Origin: Sphingomonas faeni
GTDB lineage: Bacteria; Pseudomonadota; Alphaproteobacteria; Sphingomonadales; Sphingomonadaceae
Direction: 5' to 3'
DNA: 64,000 bases
NCBI RefSeq assembly: GCF_024273235.1
Contig: NZ_JANBVH010000001.1
Location: forward strand, 62,001 to 126,000
Part shown: positions 33,727 through 42,595 of the stretch, in pieces
How the letters are laid out: every line of letters begins with the position of its first letter
Numbering within the stretch: position 1 is the first letter of the stretch
Program-made: the position numbers and the translations under genes
The notes under the pieces: generated by a model
Seen by the model: only the letters and a program-made list of their open reading frames with translations
The model's database searches: none
What the model was told of the DNA's origin: nothing

Positions 33727-35301
33727 ATGTTGACCCGGCCCTCGTCATCCCCGGGGGGTACCGAATTGATTTTTGGTCGCGTAAAATCGCTGGACGCCAT
33801 TCTGGCGACGGCGGAGAAGAAATCGCTCCACCGATCGCTGGGTGCGTTCCAGCTTACCATGCTCGGCATCGGCTGCGTGATCGGGACGGGCATCTTCGTG
33901 CTGACGTCCGCCGCCGCGCAGAAGGCCGGGCCGGGCATGATCCTGAGCTTCATCGTCGCCGGCGCGGTCTGCGTCGTGGCGGCGCTCTGCTATGCCGAGA
34001 TCGCGGCGATGGCCCCGGTCGCCGGCTCCGCCTACACCTATACCTATTCGGTGATGGGCGAGTTGCTCGCCTGGACCGTCGGCTGGGCCCTGATCCTCGA
34101 ATATGCAGTGGCCGCCAGCGCCGTGTCGGTCGGGTGGTCCGGCTATTTCTCGGGCTCGATCCTGCGAGAAACGTTCGGGATAGACCTGCCGCTCTGGCTG
34201 GCCGCGGGGCCGTACGTGCCGGGCGGTTTCATCAACCTGCCCGCGGTCGTCATCTCGCTGCTCGTCACCTGGCTGCTGATGATCGGCACGACCGAGAGCG
34301 CACGCGTCAACGCGGTGCTGGTGACGATCAAGGTCGTCGCGCTGACCGCCTTCGTCGCGCTCACGCTGCCGAAGACGCATGGCGGTAATTTCGAGCCGTT
34401 CCTTCCCACCGGCATCCTCGGCAGCAACGGCCTCGGCGTGGTCGGTGCGGCGGCGACGATCTTCTTCGCCTATGTCGGGTTCGACGCGGTCTCGACCGCC
34501 GCCGAGGAAACCAAGGATCCGCAGCGAAATGTGCCGATCGGCCTGATCGCGTCGCTTGGCATCTGCACCGTGTTCTACATGCTGGTCGCGGCAGGCGCGA
34601 TCGGGACGATCGGTGGCCAGCCGCTGTTCGGGCCTGACGGGGTGCCCTTCACGACCGGTTCGCCCGAACTGGCGCGTGCCTGCCTGATCCCTGCCAATGC
34701 GCAGGCGCTGGTGTGTTCGAACGAAGCGCTGGCACACGTGCTGCGCCAGATCGGCTATGCGAATGTCGGCAACTGGATGGGCTATGCGGCGGGGCTCGCG
34801 CTGCCGTCGGTGATCCTGATCCTGATGTTCGGCCAGACCCGCATCTTCTTCGTGATGAGCCGCGACGGCCTGTTGCCGGAAGTGCTGAGCCGCGTGCATC
34901 CGAAGTGGAAGACGCCCTATATCGTGACCGCGATCACCGGGCTGTTCGTGGCGTTCGCCGCGGCGTTCCTGCCGGTCGGCCAGCTGGCGGACATCGCCAA
35001 TGCGGGCACGCTGTACGCGTTCATGATGGTCGCGATCGCGCTGCTGATCCTGCGCAAGCGCGAGCCGAACCGGCATCGTCCATTCCGCACGCCGGCCGCG
35101 TGGATCGTCGCGCCGCTGACGATCGTCGGCTGCATCGGGCTGTACTTCTCGCTGCCGTACGAGGCGATGGCGGTGCTGCCGATCTGGGGCGCGGTCGGGC
35201 TCGTGATCTACTTCCTGTACGGCTACCGGAAGAGCTATCTGGGTCGCGGGATGGCCGATGGCGGCGAGCCGATCGACATGGCGCCGCCGGGCTCGCACTG
35301 A
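33727..35301 (+). CDS. APC-superfamily amino acid permease
   Basis: A 524-residue transporter with 12-13 membrane helices. The first helix carries MLGIGCVIGTGIFVLTS, the unwound substrate-binding GxG segment of the APC fold, and FFAYVGFDAVSTAAEETKDPQRNVP is the conserved helix 6/loop of the cationic amino acid transporter (CAT) branch. The substrate cannot be settled. ATG 33727 has AAGGGGG just upstream; a TTG at 33712 is also possible. A strong terminator follows. Confidence 0.88.
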   Translation: MLTRPSSSPGGTELIFGRVKSLDAILATAEKKSLHRSLGAFQLTMLGIGCVIGTGIFVLTSAAAQKAGPGMILSFIVAGAVCVVAALCYAEIAAMAPVAGSAYTYTYSVMGELLAWTVGWALILEYAVAASAVSVGWSGYFSGSILRETFGIDLPLWLAAGPYVPGGFINLPAVVISLLVTWLLMIGTTESARVNAVLVTIKVVALTAFVALTLPKTHGGNFEPFLPTGILGSNGLGVVGAAATIFFAYVGFDAVSTAAEETKDPQRNVPIGLIASLGICTVFYMLVAAGAIGTIGGQPLFGPDGVPFTTGSPELARACLIPANAQALVCSNEALAHVLRQIGYANVGNWMGYAAGLALPSVILILMFGQTRIFFVMSRDGLLPEVLSRVHPKWKTPYIVTAITGLFVAFAAAFLPVGQLADIANAGTLYAFMMVAIALLILRKREPNRHRPFRTPAAWIVAPLTIVGCIGLYFSLPYEAMAVLPIWGAVGLVIYFLYGYRKSYLGRGMADGGEPIDMAPPGSH

Positions 35302-35312
35302 GACCCGACGCG

Positions 35313-35350
35313 AAAAGGGCCGCGGGAGGAAACTCCCGCGGCCCTTTTTC
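35313..35350 (+). terminator. Rho-independent terminator of the permease gene
   Basis: AAAAGGGCCGCGGGAG, loop GAAA, CTCCCGCGGCCCTTTTT: a perfect 16-bp stem running into a T-tract, 11 bases after the stop. Confidence 0.95.
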
Positions 35351-35357
35351 TTGCTTC

Positions 35358-35454
35358 CGTCATGCCGGGCTCGTTCCGGCATCCACCGTTCCGCGTACCC
35401 ACAGCCCGTGAATTTGCGGGACGGTGGACCCCGGAACAAGTCCGGGGTGACGGA
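35358..35454. repeat. Family I inverted-repeat element, copy 1
   Basis: 97 bp; CGTCATGCCGGGCTCGTTCC then GGCATCCACCGT, a centre, GGACGGTGGACCCCGGAACA then AGTCCGGGGTGACG. Each arm is a hairpin. Ends eight bases before the kinase stop. Second copy at 56079. Confidence 0.85.
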
Positions 35455-35462
35455 GGTGCGAG

Positions 35463-36461
35463 TCAGCCGATGTGTTTGGCGGCGAGCGCCTTCATGTCGA
35501 CCATCGGGCGGGCGCCGACATGGCTGATGATCTCGGCCGCGCAGACCGCGCCGAGCTTCAGCGAGGCGTGCAGGTCGTAGCCCTGCGCCTGGCCGTGGAG
35601 GAAGCCGGCCGCAAACAGGTCGCCGGCGCCGGTGGTGTCGACGACCTTGGCGATCGGCTCGGCCTTCACCTCGGCGCGATTGCCGTTCTGGAGCGCGCAG
35701 GCGCCGTGCTCGCCGCGGGTGACAACCAAAGTCGGGACCTGCGCGGAGATCTTGGCGACGGCTGCGTCGAAGTCGTCCGTCTCGGCGAGCGCGGCGAGTT
35801 CGCTCTCGTTGGCGAACAGGATGTCGACCAGGCCGTCGCTGAGCAGCTGGCGGAAATCGCCGCCGTGGCGCGAGATGCAGAACACGTCGCTGAGCGTGAA
35901 GGCGACTTTCCGGCCGGCGTCGCGCGCGCAATCGATCGCGGCGCGCATCGCGGCGCGCGGCTCCTCGGGATCCCAGAGATAGCCTTCGAGGTACAGGATC
36001 GCGCTGTCGGCGATCATCGCGGTGTCGATCGCCGCGGCGGGGAGGAACTGCCCTGCGCCGAGGAAGGTGTTCATCGTGCGCTGGCCGTCGGGGGTGACGA
36101 AGATCAGGCAGCGGCCGGTGGTCGGGTCGCCGGCGCGGACGGGCGTCGCGAACTCGATGCCGATGCTGCGGACGTCGTGCGCGAAGACCTGGCCGAGCTG
36201 GTCGTCAGCGACCTGGCCGATGAACCCGCATTTGCCGCCGAGCGCAGCGATGCCGGCGACCGTGTTGGCAGCCGACCCGCCGGAGATTTCCATGCCCGGG
36301 CCCATCTTGGCGTAGAGCGCGTCGGCTTCCTCGGACGAGAACATGAGCTGCATCGAGCCCTTGGCGACGCCGATCTCCGCGATGAACGCGTCGTCGGCGG
36401 TGCTGAGGATGTCGACGATGGCGTTGCCGATCGCGACGACGTCGTAAGTGGGTGTGCTCAA
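35463..36461 (-). CDS. PfkB-family carbohydrate/nucleoside kinase (adenosine kinase-like)
   Basis: A 332-residue ribokinase-fold kinase. The N-terminal YDVVAIGNAIVDIL and SGGSAANTVAGIAALGG (about 55-71) and the C-terminal signature DTTGAGDLFAAGFLHG (about 282-297, catalytic Asp within GAGD) are intact. The pattern is closest to bacterial adenosine/inosine kinases. No ATG or GTG lies in the right place: TTG at 36461 is used, with CCGGAG seven bases upstream on the minus strand. Confidence 0.88.
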   Translation of the reverse strand: MSTPTYDVVAIGNAIVDILSTADDAFIAEIGVAKGSMQLMFSSEEADALYAKMGPGMEISGGSAANTVAGIAALGGKCGFIGQVADDQLGQVFAHDVRSIGIEFATPVRAGDPTTGRCLIFVTPDGQRTMNTFLGAGQFLPAAAIDTAMIADSAILYLEGYLWDPEEPRAAMRAAIDCARDAGRKVAFTLSDVFCISRHGGDFRQLLSDGLVDILFANESELAALAETDDFDAAVAKISAQVPTLVVTRGEHGACALQNGNRAEVKAEPIAKVVDTTGAGDLFAAGFLHGQAQGYDLHASLKLGAVCAAEIISHVGARPMVDMKALAAKHIG

Positions 36462-36594
36462 GGGGGAACTCCGGGGATGCGGGAAAGCCTTGCCGTAAAT
36501 GGCGGGGGGGATTGGTGCAACCGGCGTGGGGGGTGGTGCGTGCGGACGCGGGGGACGTGGCCGACGCCATCGGGACCGTTGGAGCTGGAACAGG

Positions 36595-36703
36595 CCACCA
36601 CCCCGGCGGAGGCCGGGGCCCAATTGGAAAGGTGGTAGTAACGGAGCACCGCGTCACGTCATCGGCGTCCCCCAATTGGGCCCCGGCCTCCGCCGGGGTG
36701 GTA
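36595..36703. repeat. Family D inverted-repeat element, copy 4
   Basis: 109 bp; CCACCCCGGCGGAGGCCGGG and mate CCCCGGCCTCCGCCGGGGTG, centre in the same (reverse) orientation as 17581. Confidence 0.9.
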
Positions 36704-36840
36704 GCCTTTGTTGCTGGCTTCCGCGACCTACTCGATTCTAGCGATCACGACGATCACCCCGGTCACGGCGGTGACGGCGGTGACGCCTGTGCAGCAGGTG
36801 TTGGTCGATCCATGCGCCCGTTGCAGCCGCGCGCCCCTCT

Positions 36841-36918
36841 GTTCCCTCGCGAACGCGGGGGTCCAGGGTCTCGGGCGGTGTTCGTGGTTTAGCTGGGCCC
36901 CCGCGTCCGCGGGGGAAC
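36841..36918. repeat. Family E element, long variant 2
   Basis: 78 bp; GTTCCCTCGCGAACGCGGGG, GTCCAGGG, long centre with GTGGTTTAGCTGGGCC, then CCGCGTCCGCGGGGGAAC. It matches 23844 in its centre. Region 36704-36840 between D and E shows only GACGGCGGT tandem units; nothing coding. Confidence 0.75.
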
Positions 36919-37038
36919 GGGTTATGTTATGCGTTCTTTCAGAGATCGCGCTTTCGGGGATCGCGCTCTCAGATATCGCGCACCTACAAAACTCGGAGCT
37001 TCGTTGACCTTGCGCCGCCCCCGCGTCATCCCGTCCAC

Positions 37039-37728
37039 ATGATCCGCGCCTTCCTCCTCTCGCTCCGGCAGCTCACCGATCCCCCGATTCTCCGCGTGTT
37101 CGTGAAGTCGATGGCGGTGACGTTGCTCGTGTTCGCCGTGGCGGGCGTCGGCACATGGTGGGGGACGCAGGCGGCGCTGGCGGCGTGGCTTGGGTGGGAT
37201 GCGGACGGGCTGGCGGCGGCGTTCGCGCTATTCGTCACGATCCTGGCGCTGTGGCTGCTGTTCCGCGCGGTCGCGATCGCGGTCGTCGGGGTGTTCGCGG
37301 ACGAGGTCGTCGCGGCGGTCGAGGCTCGGCATTACCCCGACGCGCTGAAGACCGCGCGGCCGGTGCCGTTCGCCCGGAGCGTCGCGATGGGGCTCCGGTC
37401 GGCGGGCCGTGTGGTGCTCGTCAACCTGCTGATGTTGCCCGTCTACATCGCGCTGCTCGTCACCGGAGTCGGTACCGCGGCCGCGTTCTTCGTCGTCAAT
37501 GGCTGGCTGCTCGGGCGCGATCTCGGCGACATGGTGGCGGCACGGCATATGGATGCGGCGGCGATGCGGGGCTGGCGTGCGACGACGAAGGGCGGGCGGT
37601 TCGTGCTGGGGCTTGCGAACACCGGGCTGTTCGTGGTTCCGATCCTCAACATCGCCGCCCCGGTTCTCGGCGCGGCGATGGCGACGCATTATTTCCACAC
37701 CCGGTATTCACTCAAAGGCCGATCATGA
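37039..37728 (+). CDS. EI24 domain-containing membrane protein (CysZ-like)
   Basis: A 229-residue protein with about five membrane helices of the EI24 family, which includes the sulphate transporter CysZ. Typical pieces are FLLSLRQLTDPPILRVF at the start and the late NGWLLGRDLGDMVAARHM segment. Whether it carries sulphate is unknown; no cys genes are nearby. The stop overlaps the start of the lipoprotein gene (ATGA). Confidence 0.85.
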   Translation: MIRAFLLSLRQLTDPPILRVFVKSMAVTLLVFAVAGVGTWWGTQAALAAWLGWDADGLAAAFALFVTILALWLLFRAVAIAVVGVFADEVVAAVEARHYPDALKTARPVPFARSVAMGLRSAGRVVLVNLLMLPVYIALLVTGVGTAAAFFVVNGWLLGRDLGDMVAARHMDAAAMRGWRATTKGGRFVLGLANTGLFVVPILNIAAPVLGAAMATHYFHTRYSLKGRS

Positions 37729-38096
37729 CGCGACTGACAACTATCGGCATCGCGCTGGCACTCGGCGGCGGCCTCGCGGGTTGCGCGGCACCGGTCGCCA
37801 AGCCCGCGGTCGGGCGTCCGGCGATCCCGTATACGAGCGTCGGCCTGGAGCGCGTGCTGGGGCAGGACGCCGCCGGCCTGACCAAGCTGTTCGGCCAGCC
37901 CGACGCCGATGTCCGGGAAGGCTCGGCGCGCAAGCTCCAGTTCCAGAGCGGCATCTGCGTGCTCGACGCGTATCTCTATCCCAAGGGCTCGGAAGCCCCC
38001 CGCGTCACCTATATCGACGCCCGCGAACCCGACGGCAGCACCATCGACCGCGCCAGTTGCGTCGCGGCGCTGACCCGGCGCGAGGGGGGACGGTAG
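37725..38096 (+). CDS. Small lipoprotein
   Basis: A 123-residue predicted lipoprotein with lipobox LAGC (Cys20). The body GLTKLFGQPDADVREGSARKLQFQ and two further Cys (GICVLDAY; RASCVAAL) suggest a small folded domain with a disulphide. Coupled to the EI24 gene by a four-base overlap. Its last 88 bp run antisense to the end of the PAP2 gene. Function unknown. Confidence 0.8.
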   Translation: MTRLTTIGIALALGGGLAGCAAPVAKPAVGRPAIPYTSVGLERVLGQDAAGLTKLFGQPDADVREGSARKLQFQSGICVLDAYLYPKGSEAPRVTYIDAREPDGSTIDRASCVAALTRREGGR

Positions 38097-39052
38097 GCCT
38101 TACCCGTCTCGGTCGCTGGCTCGCCATTTTTGCGCGCTATCGATATCCCGATCACCGCGATCACGCAGCCGGCGGCAATGTCGATCAAATAATGCCCGCC
38201 GATAGGAACCGCGGACAGGAGCATGGCGCCGTTGAGCAGGATCGCAGGCCAGCGGATCGCACGCACCGGCCACGCACCCCAGGCGAGGATGACCGCCGCG
38301 GCGGCATGGAAGCTGGGAAAGGTAACGATCCCGTCAAGATCGACAAAGCCGATATGATGCAGCGTTCCGGCGCGCAATTCGGCGAGCAGTGCCGCCTGGT
38401 GCCATGGCGTGGGATCGCGCATCGCAGGGACATCCGCCGCCGCCAGACCGAAATAGGCATAGGCGCCGACCCCGGGAAACAGCGCGAAGAGCAGGCAAGT
38501 GACGGACAACGTCACCAGCCATGCCGTCAAGAACGCCCACACCCGGTCCGTTCGACCCGACAAACCAAGCATCGCGATCAGAACCACGGGTTGCCAGCCG
38601 ATGCTTTCATACACCCAGTTCGCGGCGCCCATCAGCGCGCGTCGATGCGACAGCCACAGCATTGCTGCCCGCCAATCGAGCGTCGGGACCGCCACATGAT
38701 CGATTGCCGCCAGCATCGGGTCGACCAGCGGCCGATCGCCCGTTGCCAGAACGAACGTCAGCAGCGTGACACCGACACATCCAGTCATGAACAAACCGCA
38801 CCCTTGCGCGATCGTCGCGAGCCGGTCGAATCCACGGCCACGGAGGCATAGGCCCATCAAGATCGGCGTACCGATGATCGCCACTGCCATGGCGAATTCG
38901 TCCACGGCGATCGTCAGGTGGCGGGCGACCATGCCAAGCAGCGCAACGATCCACGCGATCGCGACCATCGCATAGGCGGGGGCCGCTCCGTTCGTCATGA
39001 TCGGTCGCGACAATGGCTCCAACCGGGCGAACGATACGATATTCACGCGCAT
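38009..39052 (-). CDS. PAP2 superfamily membrane phosphatase (Aur1/inositolphosphotransferase-like)
   Basis: A 347-residue protein with about eight membrane helices. PSFHAAAAVILAWG (near residues 245-258) and GGHYLIDIAAG (near 282-292) are the two lipid-phosphatase His motifs; the layout matches the PAP2_3 branch that includes Aur1/Ipt1-type enzymes. It may act on undecaprenyl or inositol/sphingolipid phosphates; sphingolipid synthesis would suit a sphingomonad but is speculative. ATG 39052 is preceded by GGGAGG. The C-terminal 29 codons overlap the opposing lipoprotein gene. Confidence 0.8.
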   Translation of the reverse strand: MRVNIVSFARLEPLSRPIMTNGAAPAYAMVAIAWIVALLGMVARHLTIAVDEFAMAVAIIGTPILMGLCLRGRGFDRLATIAQGCGLFMTGCVGVTLLTFVLATGDRPLVDPMLAAIDHVAVPTLDWRAAMLWLSHRRALMGAANWVYESIGWQPVVLIAMLGLSGRTDRVWAFLTAWLVTLSVTCLLFALFPGVGAYAYFGLAAADVPAMRDPTPWHQAALLAELRAGTLHHIGFVDLDGIVTFPSFHAAAAVILAWGAWPVRAIRWPAILLNGAMLLSAVPIGGHYLIDIAAGCVIAVIGISIARKNGEPATETGKAYRPPSRRVSAATQLARSMVLPSGSRASI

Positions 39053-39114
39053 GCAACCTCCCCTTGTCGCTACCCGGTAGCAGTGGAGATGTTACGAACC
39101 CGGTAAGAGCGCCA

Positions 39115-40179
39115 TCATGCGGCGAGTGTACCAAGCCGTTGAAGCGCCCAACCGGCGGCTTCGCGGACCACGGCGTTTTCGTCCGAGAGCAAGTGTTGCA
39201 CGAGGGGCGCCAGTTCCAGGTCGCCGCTGTTGCCCGCTGCGATCAGGGCGTTGCGGATCATGCGGTCGCGGCCGATGCGCTTGATGGGGGAGCCGGCGAA
39301 CACCGTGCGGAAGGTGGGGTCGTCCAGCGCGAGGATGTCGGCCAACTCCGGCGCGACCAGTTCCGCGCGAGGATGAAAGGCGAGGTTGGCGTTGGCCGCG
39401 GCGGCGAACTTGTTCCAGGGGCAGACGGCGAGGCAGTCGTCGCAGCCGTAGATGCGGTTGCCGATCGCGGCGCGGAATTCGTGTGGGATCGGGCCGGCAT
39501 GCTCGATCGTGAGGTAGGAAATGCAGCGGCGGGCGTCGAGCTGGTATGGCCGCGGGAAGGCGTCGGTCGGGCAGGCGGTCTGGCACGCGTCGCAACTGCC
39601 GCAGGTGTCGACGCCGCCGCGGTCCGGTTCCAGGTCCAGCGTCGTGTAGATCGCGCCGAGGAACAGCCAGCTTCCGTGGTCGCGACTGACGAGGTTGGTG
39701 TGTTTGCCCTGCCAGCCGAGGCCGGCGGCTTCGGCGAGCGGCTTTTCCATGACCGGCGCGGTGTCGACGAACACTTTTAGATCGAACGGCGGCATGTCGC
39801 GGCCCGCTTCCTGCGCAAGCCAGCGGCCGAGCGCCTTCAACTGGCGCTTCACGACGTCGTGATAATCCGGGCCCTGCGCATAGACCGAGATGCGCCCTAC
39901 CCCGCCCTCGTCCGCCAGCCGCAACGGATCGTCCTTCGGTGCGTAGCTCATCCCGAGCGCGATCACGCTGCGGACTTCGGGCCACAATCCGGCTGGGCTC
40001 TCGCGGTGGTGCTTGCGCTCCTCCATCCAGATCATGTCGCCGTGGCGGCCGTCCGCGAGCCATTGGTGGAGGCGTTCGCCGGCACGTGGTGCTGCATCGG
40101 CGTGCGCGATTCCGCAGGCGGCAAAACCCAATTCGGCCGCTTTGGCCTTAAGTCGGTGTTCCAGCTTGTCTTGCGCCAC
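39115..40179 (-). CDS. queG: Epoxyqueuosine reductase
   Basis: A 354-residue cobalamin/[4Fe-4S] enzyme, last step of queuosine tRNA modification. Two ferredoxin-like clusters: CGSCDACQTACPTDAF (about residues 193-208) and CDDCLAVCPWNKFA with the extra ligand Cys in RRCISYLT. VDTAPVMEKPLAEAAGLGWQGKHTN is the family's catalytic Asp region. A HEAT-like C-terminal repeat (NALIAAGNSGD...HLLSDENAVVREAAGWAL) fits QueG rather than shorter relatives. Diverges from the ABC gene 44 bp away. Confidence 0.96.
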   Translation of the reverse strand: MAQDKLEHRLKAKAAELGFAACGIAHADAAPRAGERLHQWLADGRHGDMIWMEERKHHRESPAGLWPEVRSVIALGMSYAPKDDPLRLADEGGVGRISVYAQGPDYHDVVKRQLKALGRWLAQEAGRDMPPFDLKVFVDTAPVMEKPLAEAAGLGWQGKHTNLVSRDHGSWLFLGAIYTTLDLEPDRGGVDTCGSCDACQTACPTDAFPRPYQLDARRCISYLTIEHAGPIPHEFRAAIGNRIYGCDDCLAVCPWNKFAAAANANLAFHPRAELVAPELADILALDDPTFRTVFAGSPIKRIGRDRMIRNALIAAGNSGDLELAPLVQHLLSDENAVVREAAGWALQRLGTLAA

Positions 40180-40223
40180 GTACGCCCGCTACCACGACGT
40201 CACCCTCGGGAGGAAGATTGCGC

Positions 40224-41150
40224 GTGAACGATGAATGGGCAGTCGCCGCGAGCGGGATCGTGAAGCGGTTCGGCGACCGGCGCGTGGTCGACGGGGTGGA
40301 CATCATGGTGCCGCGCGGCTCGGTGTACGGCGTGCTCGGGCCCAATGGCGCCGGCAAGACGACCACCCTGCGCATGCTGCTCGGGATCATCGAGCCCGAC
40401 GAGGGATCGCGGACACTGCTCGGCTATGACAATCCGCGCGATGCGAGCGACCGGGTCGGCTATCTGCCCGAGGAGCGCGGGCTGTATCCGGCGATGAAGG
40501 CGCGCGAGGCGATCGCGTTCCTGGGGGCGCTGCGCGGGCTCGACTGGAAGACCGGGCGCGAGCGCGCGGTGGTGCTGATGGAGGCCGCCGGGCTCGGCCA
40601 TGCGGTCGACGAGAAGATCCGGAAACTGTCGAAGGGCATGGCGCAGCTGGTGCAGCTGCTTGGGTCGGTGGTGCACCAGCCCGACCTGCTCGTGCTCGAC
40701 GAGCCGTTTTCCGGGCTCGATCCGGTCAACCAGGAGCGGCTCGAGGCGCTGATCCTTGCAGAGCGGGACCGCGGTGCGACGATCCTGTTCTCGACGCACA
40801 TCATGAGCCATGCCGAGCGGCTGTGCGACCGGCTGGCGATCATCGCCGGCGGCAAGCGGCGGTTCGAGGGGACGGTGGCCGACGCGCGGGGAATCCTGCC
40901 GCAACGGGTGCATTATACGCCGCATCGGCCGGACCCGGCGGTTCGCGGCGTGTTGCCTGCGGATGCGGTGGCGGACGGGGATAGCTGGCGGTTCGAGCTG
41001 CCGAACGAGGGGATCGAGAGTTTGCTCGTGAGGTTGATCGACGCGGGGTACGGGATTTCGGGGCTGTCGATCGAGCGGCCCGGGCTGCACGAGGCGTTCG
41101 TCCGGATCGTCGGCCAGCATGGCGACGTCGCGCAGGAGCAGGCGGCATGA
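40224..41150 (+). CDS. ABC transporter ATP-binding protein (NatA-like)
   Basis: A 308-residue ATPase. Walker A GPNGAGKTTTL (about residues 40-50), ABC signature LSKGMAQLVQL, Walker B LLVLDEPFSGLDP and H-loop STHIMSH are present, with a C-terminal extension of about 90 residues as in DUF4162-type export ATPases. GTG 40224 was preferred because GGAGG lies about nine bases upstream; a TTG at 40218 is possible. Coupled by four bases to the permease gene. Substrate unknown; Na+ or drug export by analogy. Confidence 0.9.
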   Translation: MNDEWAVAASGIVKRFGDRRVVDGVDIMVPRGSVYGVLGPNGAGKTTTLRMLLGIIEPDEGSRTLLGYDNPRDASDRVGYLPEERGLYPAMKAREAIAFLGALRGLDWKTGRERAVVLMEAAGLGHAVDEKIRKLSKGMAQLVQLLGSVVHQPDLLVLDEPFSGLDPVNQERLEALILAERDRGATILFSTHIMSHAERLCDRLAIIAGGKRRFEGTVADARGILPQRVHYTPHRPDPAVRGVLPADAVADGDSWRFELPNEGIESLLVRLIDAGYGISGLSIERPGLHEAFVRIVGQHGDVAQEQAA

Positions 41151-42382
41151 CGCGCTTCCGTCGAACGCTCCGCCAGACCATGACGATCGCACGCCGTGAT
41201 TTCATCGCCACGGTGTTCACGCCGATCTTCCTGCTGTTCCTGTTCGCGCCGCTGATCATGGGATCGTTCGGCGCGATCGGTGGGCTGGGCGCGGCGAGCG
41301 TCAGCGGCGGCGCGCAGGACAAGACGCGGATCATCGCGATCGTCCCCGCGGCGACATCGCGGCCGATCGCCGAGGCCGATACGCGATTGCGCGGGGTGTT
41401 CCGCGAGGACGAAGCCCCGCCGGCGCTGACCATTGTCGCACCGTTGGCCGATCCGGCGGCGCAGGCGCGCGCGGCCTTCGAGACGAAGGATATCGATGCG
41501 TCGGCCGTGATCTATGGTCCGCTCGACGCGCCGCAGATCCTGTACGGACCGCGCGGGAAGCGATCGGCGGATTATCTCGGGTTGCTCGCGCAGACGACGC
41601 TGGCGGCGGAGAAGCTCGGCGGTACGCTGCCGACGATCGCGGCGACCAAGACGCGGATCACGCGATCGACCACCTCGGTCGGGGGGCAGCACCAGTCGGC
41701 GTTCTTCGCGGTGTTCGGGATCTTTTTCCTGACCTTGTTCCTGTCGGGGCAGGTCGTCGGCACGATGGCCGAGGAGCGCAACAACAAGGTGATCGAGGTG
41801 CTGGCCGCTGCTGTGCCCTTGGAATCGGTGTTCTTCGGCAAGCTGATCGGGATGTTCGGCGTGGCGGTGCTGTTCGTCGCGTTCTGGGGCACCGTCGTCA
41901 CGCAGATCACGACGCTGATGCCCGCGGGTGCGGCGGCGGCGCTGGGCGACCTGACGCCGGCGATCGGTGGTCCGATGTTCGCGCTGCTGTTCGCGGCGTA
42001 TTTCAGCATGGCGTATCTGCTGCTCGGATCGGTGTTCCTGGGCGTGGGGGCGCAGGCGTCGACGATGCGCGAGATCCAGATGCTGTCGCTGCCGATCACG
42101 ATCCTGCAGGTGGCGATGTTCGGGCTATCGTCGGCGGCGGTCTCGCATCCCGGCACCTGGATCGCGACGGTCGCCGAGCTGTTTCCGCTGTCCTCGCCGT
42201 TCGCGATGGCCGGGCGGGCGGCGAACTCGGCCGAACTGTGGCCGCATGTCGCGGCGCTGGCGTGGCAGGCGTTGTGGGTGACGATCTTTATCTCGGTCGG
42301 GGCGCGGCTGTTCCGGCGGGGCGTGCTGCAATCCGGGAGCGCGCGGCCTTTCTGGCGGCGGAAGGCGAAGGCGGCCGCTTAG
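41147..42382 (+). CDS. ABC-2 type transporter permease (NatB-like)
   Basis: A 411-residue membrane protein with one N-terminal helix (about 23-45), a large external domain of about 170 residues, and five or six C-terminal helices, the ABC-2 permease layout. FFLTLFLSGQVVGTMAEERNNKVIEVLAAAVP is the family's coupling segment. Partner of the ATPase encoded just upstream; the pair would form an exporter. Basic tail RRKAKAAA. Confidence 0.88.
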   Translation: MTRFRRTLRQTMTIARRDFIATVFTPIFLLFLFAPLIMGSFGAIGGLGAASVSGGAQDKTRIIAIVPAATSRPIAEADTRLRGVFREDEAPPALTIVAPLADPAAQARAAFETKDIDASAVIYGPLDAPQILYGPRGKRSADYLGLLAQTTLAAEKLGGTLPTIAATKTRITRSTTSVGGQHQSAFFAVFGIFFLTLFLSGQVVGTMAEERNNKVIEVLAAAVPLESVFFGKLIGMFGVAVLFVAFWGTVVTQITTLMPAGAAAALGDLTPAIGGPMFALLFAAYFSMAYLLLGSVFLGVGAQASTMREIQMLSLPITILQVAMFGLSSAAVSHPGTWIATVAELFPLSSPFAMAGRAANSAELWPHVAALAWQALWVTIFISVGARLFRRGVLQSGSARPFWRRKAKAAA

Positions 42383-42390
42383 GATTTTGG

Positions 42391-42515
42391 ATTCCTCCCC
42401 CGCCAGGGGGAGGTGGCGCCGAAGGCGACGGAGGGGGAGGCAGGCGCCACACCTGTTCCGTGTCCTCCCCCTCCGTCTGGCAAGTGCCAGCCACCTCCCC
42501 CTGGCGGGGGAGGAT
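42391..42515. repeat. Family B inverted-repeat element, copy 4
   Basis: 125 bp, ATTCCTCCCCCGCCAGGGGG and mate CCCCCTGGCGGGGGAGGAT; ten bases after the permease stop. Confidence 0.9.
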
Positions 42516-42542
42516 CGCTTAGGCACAATCCGGAGGAGCCTG

Positions 42543-42557
42543 TTGACATAAGTGTCA
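42543..42557. promoter_or_regulatory. Palindrome TGACA-TAAG-TGTCA before the P450 gene
   Basis: Perfect 5-bp arms around a four-base centre, 38 bases before the P450 ATG. The left half is part of TTGACA, so a repressor bound here could block a -35 box. The regulator is not in the window; a TetR-type protein is a guess. Confidence 0.5.
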
Positions 42558-42595
42558 GCTAGGCCTTTCCTGTGGCAAAACACGGGAGAGAGACG

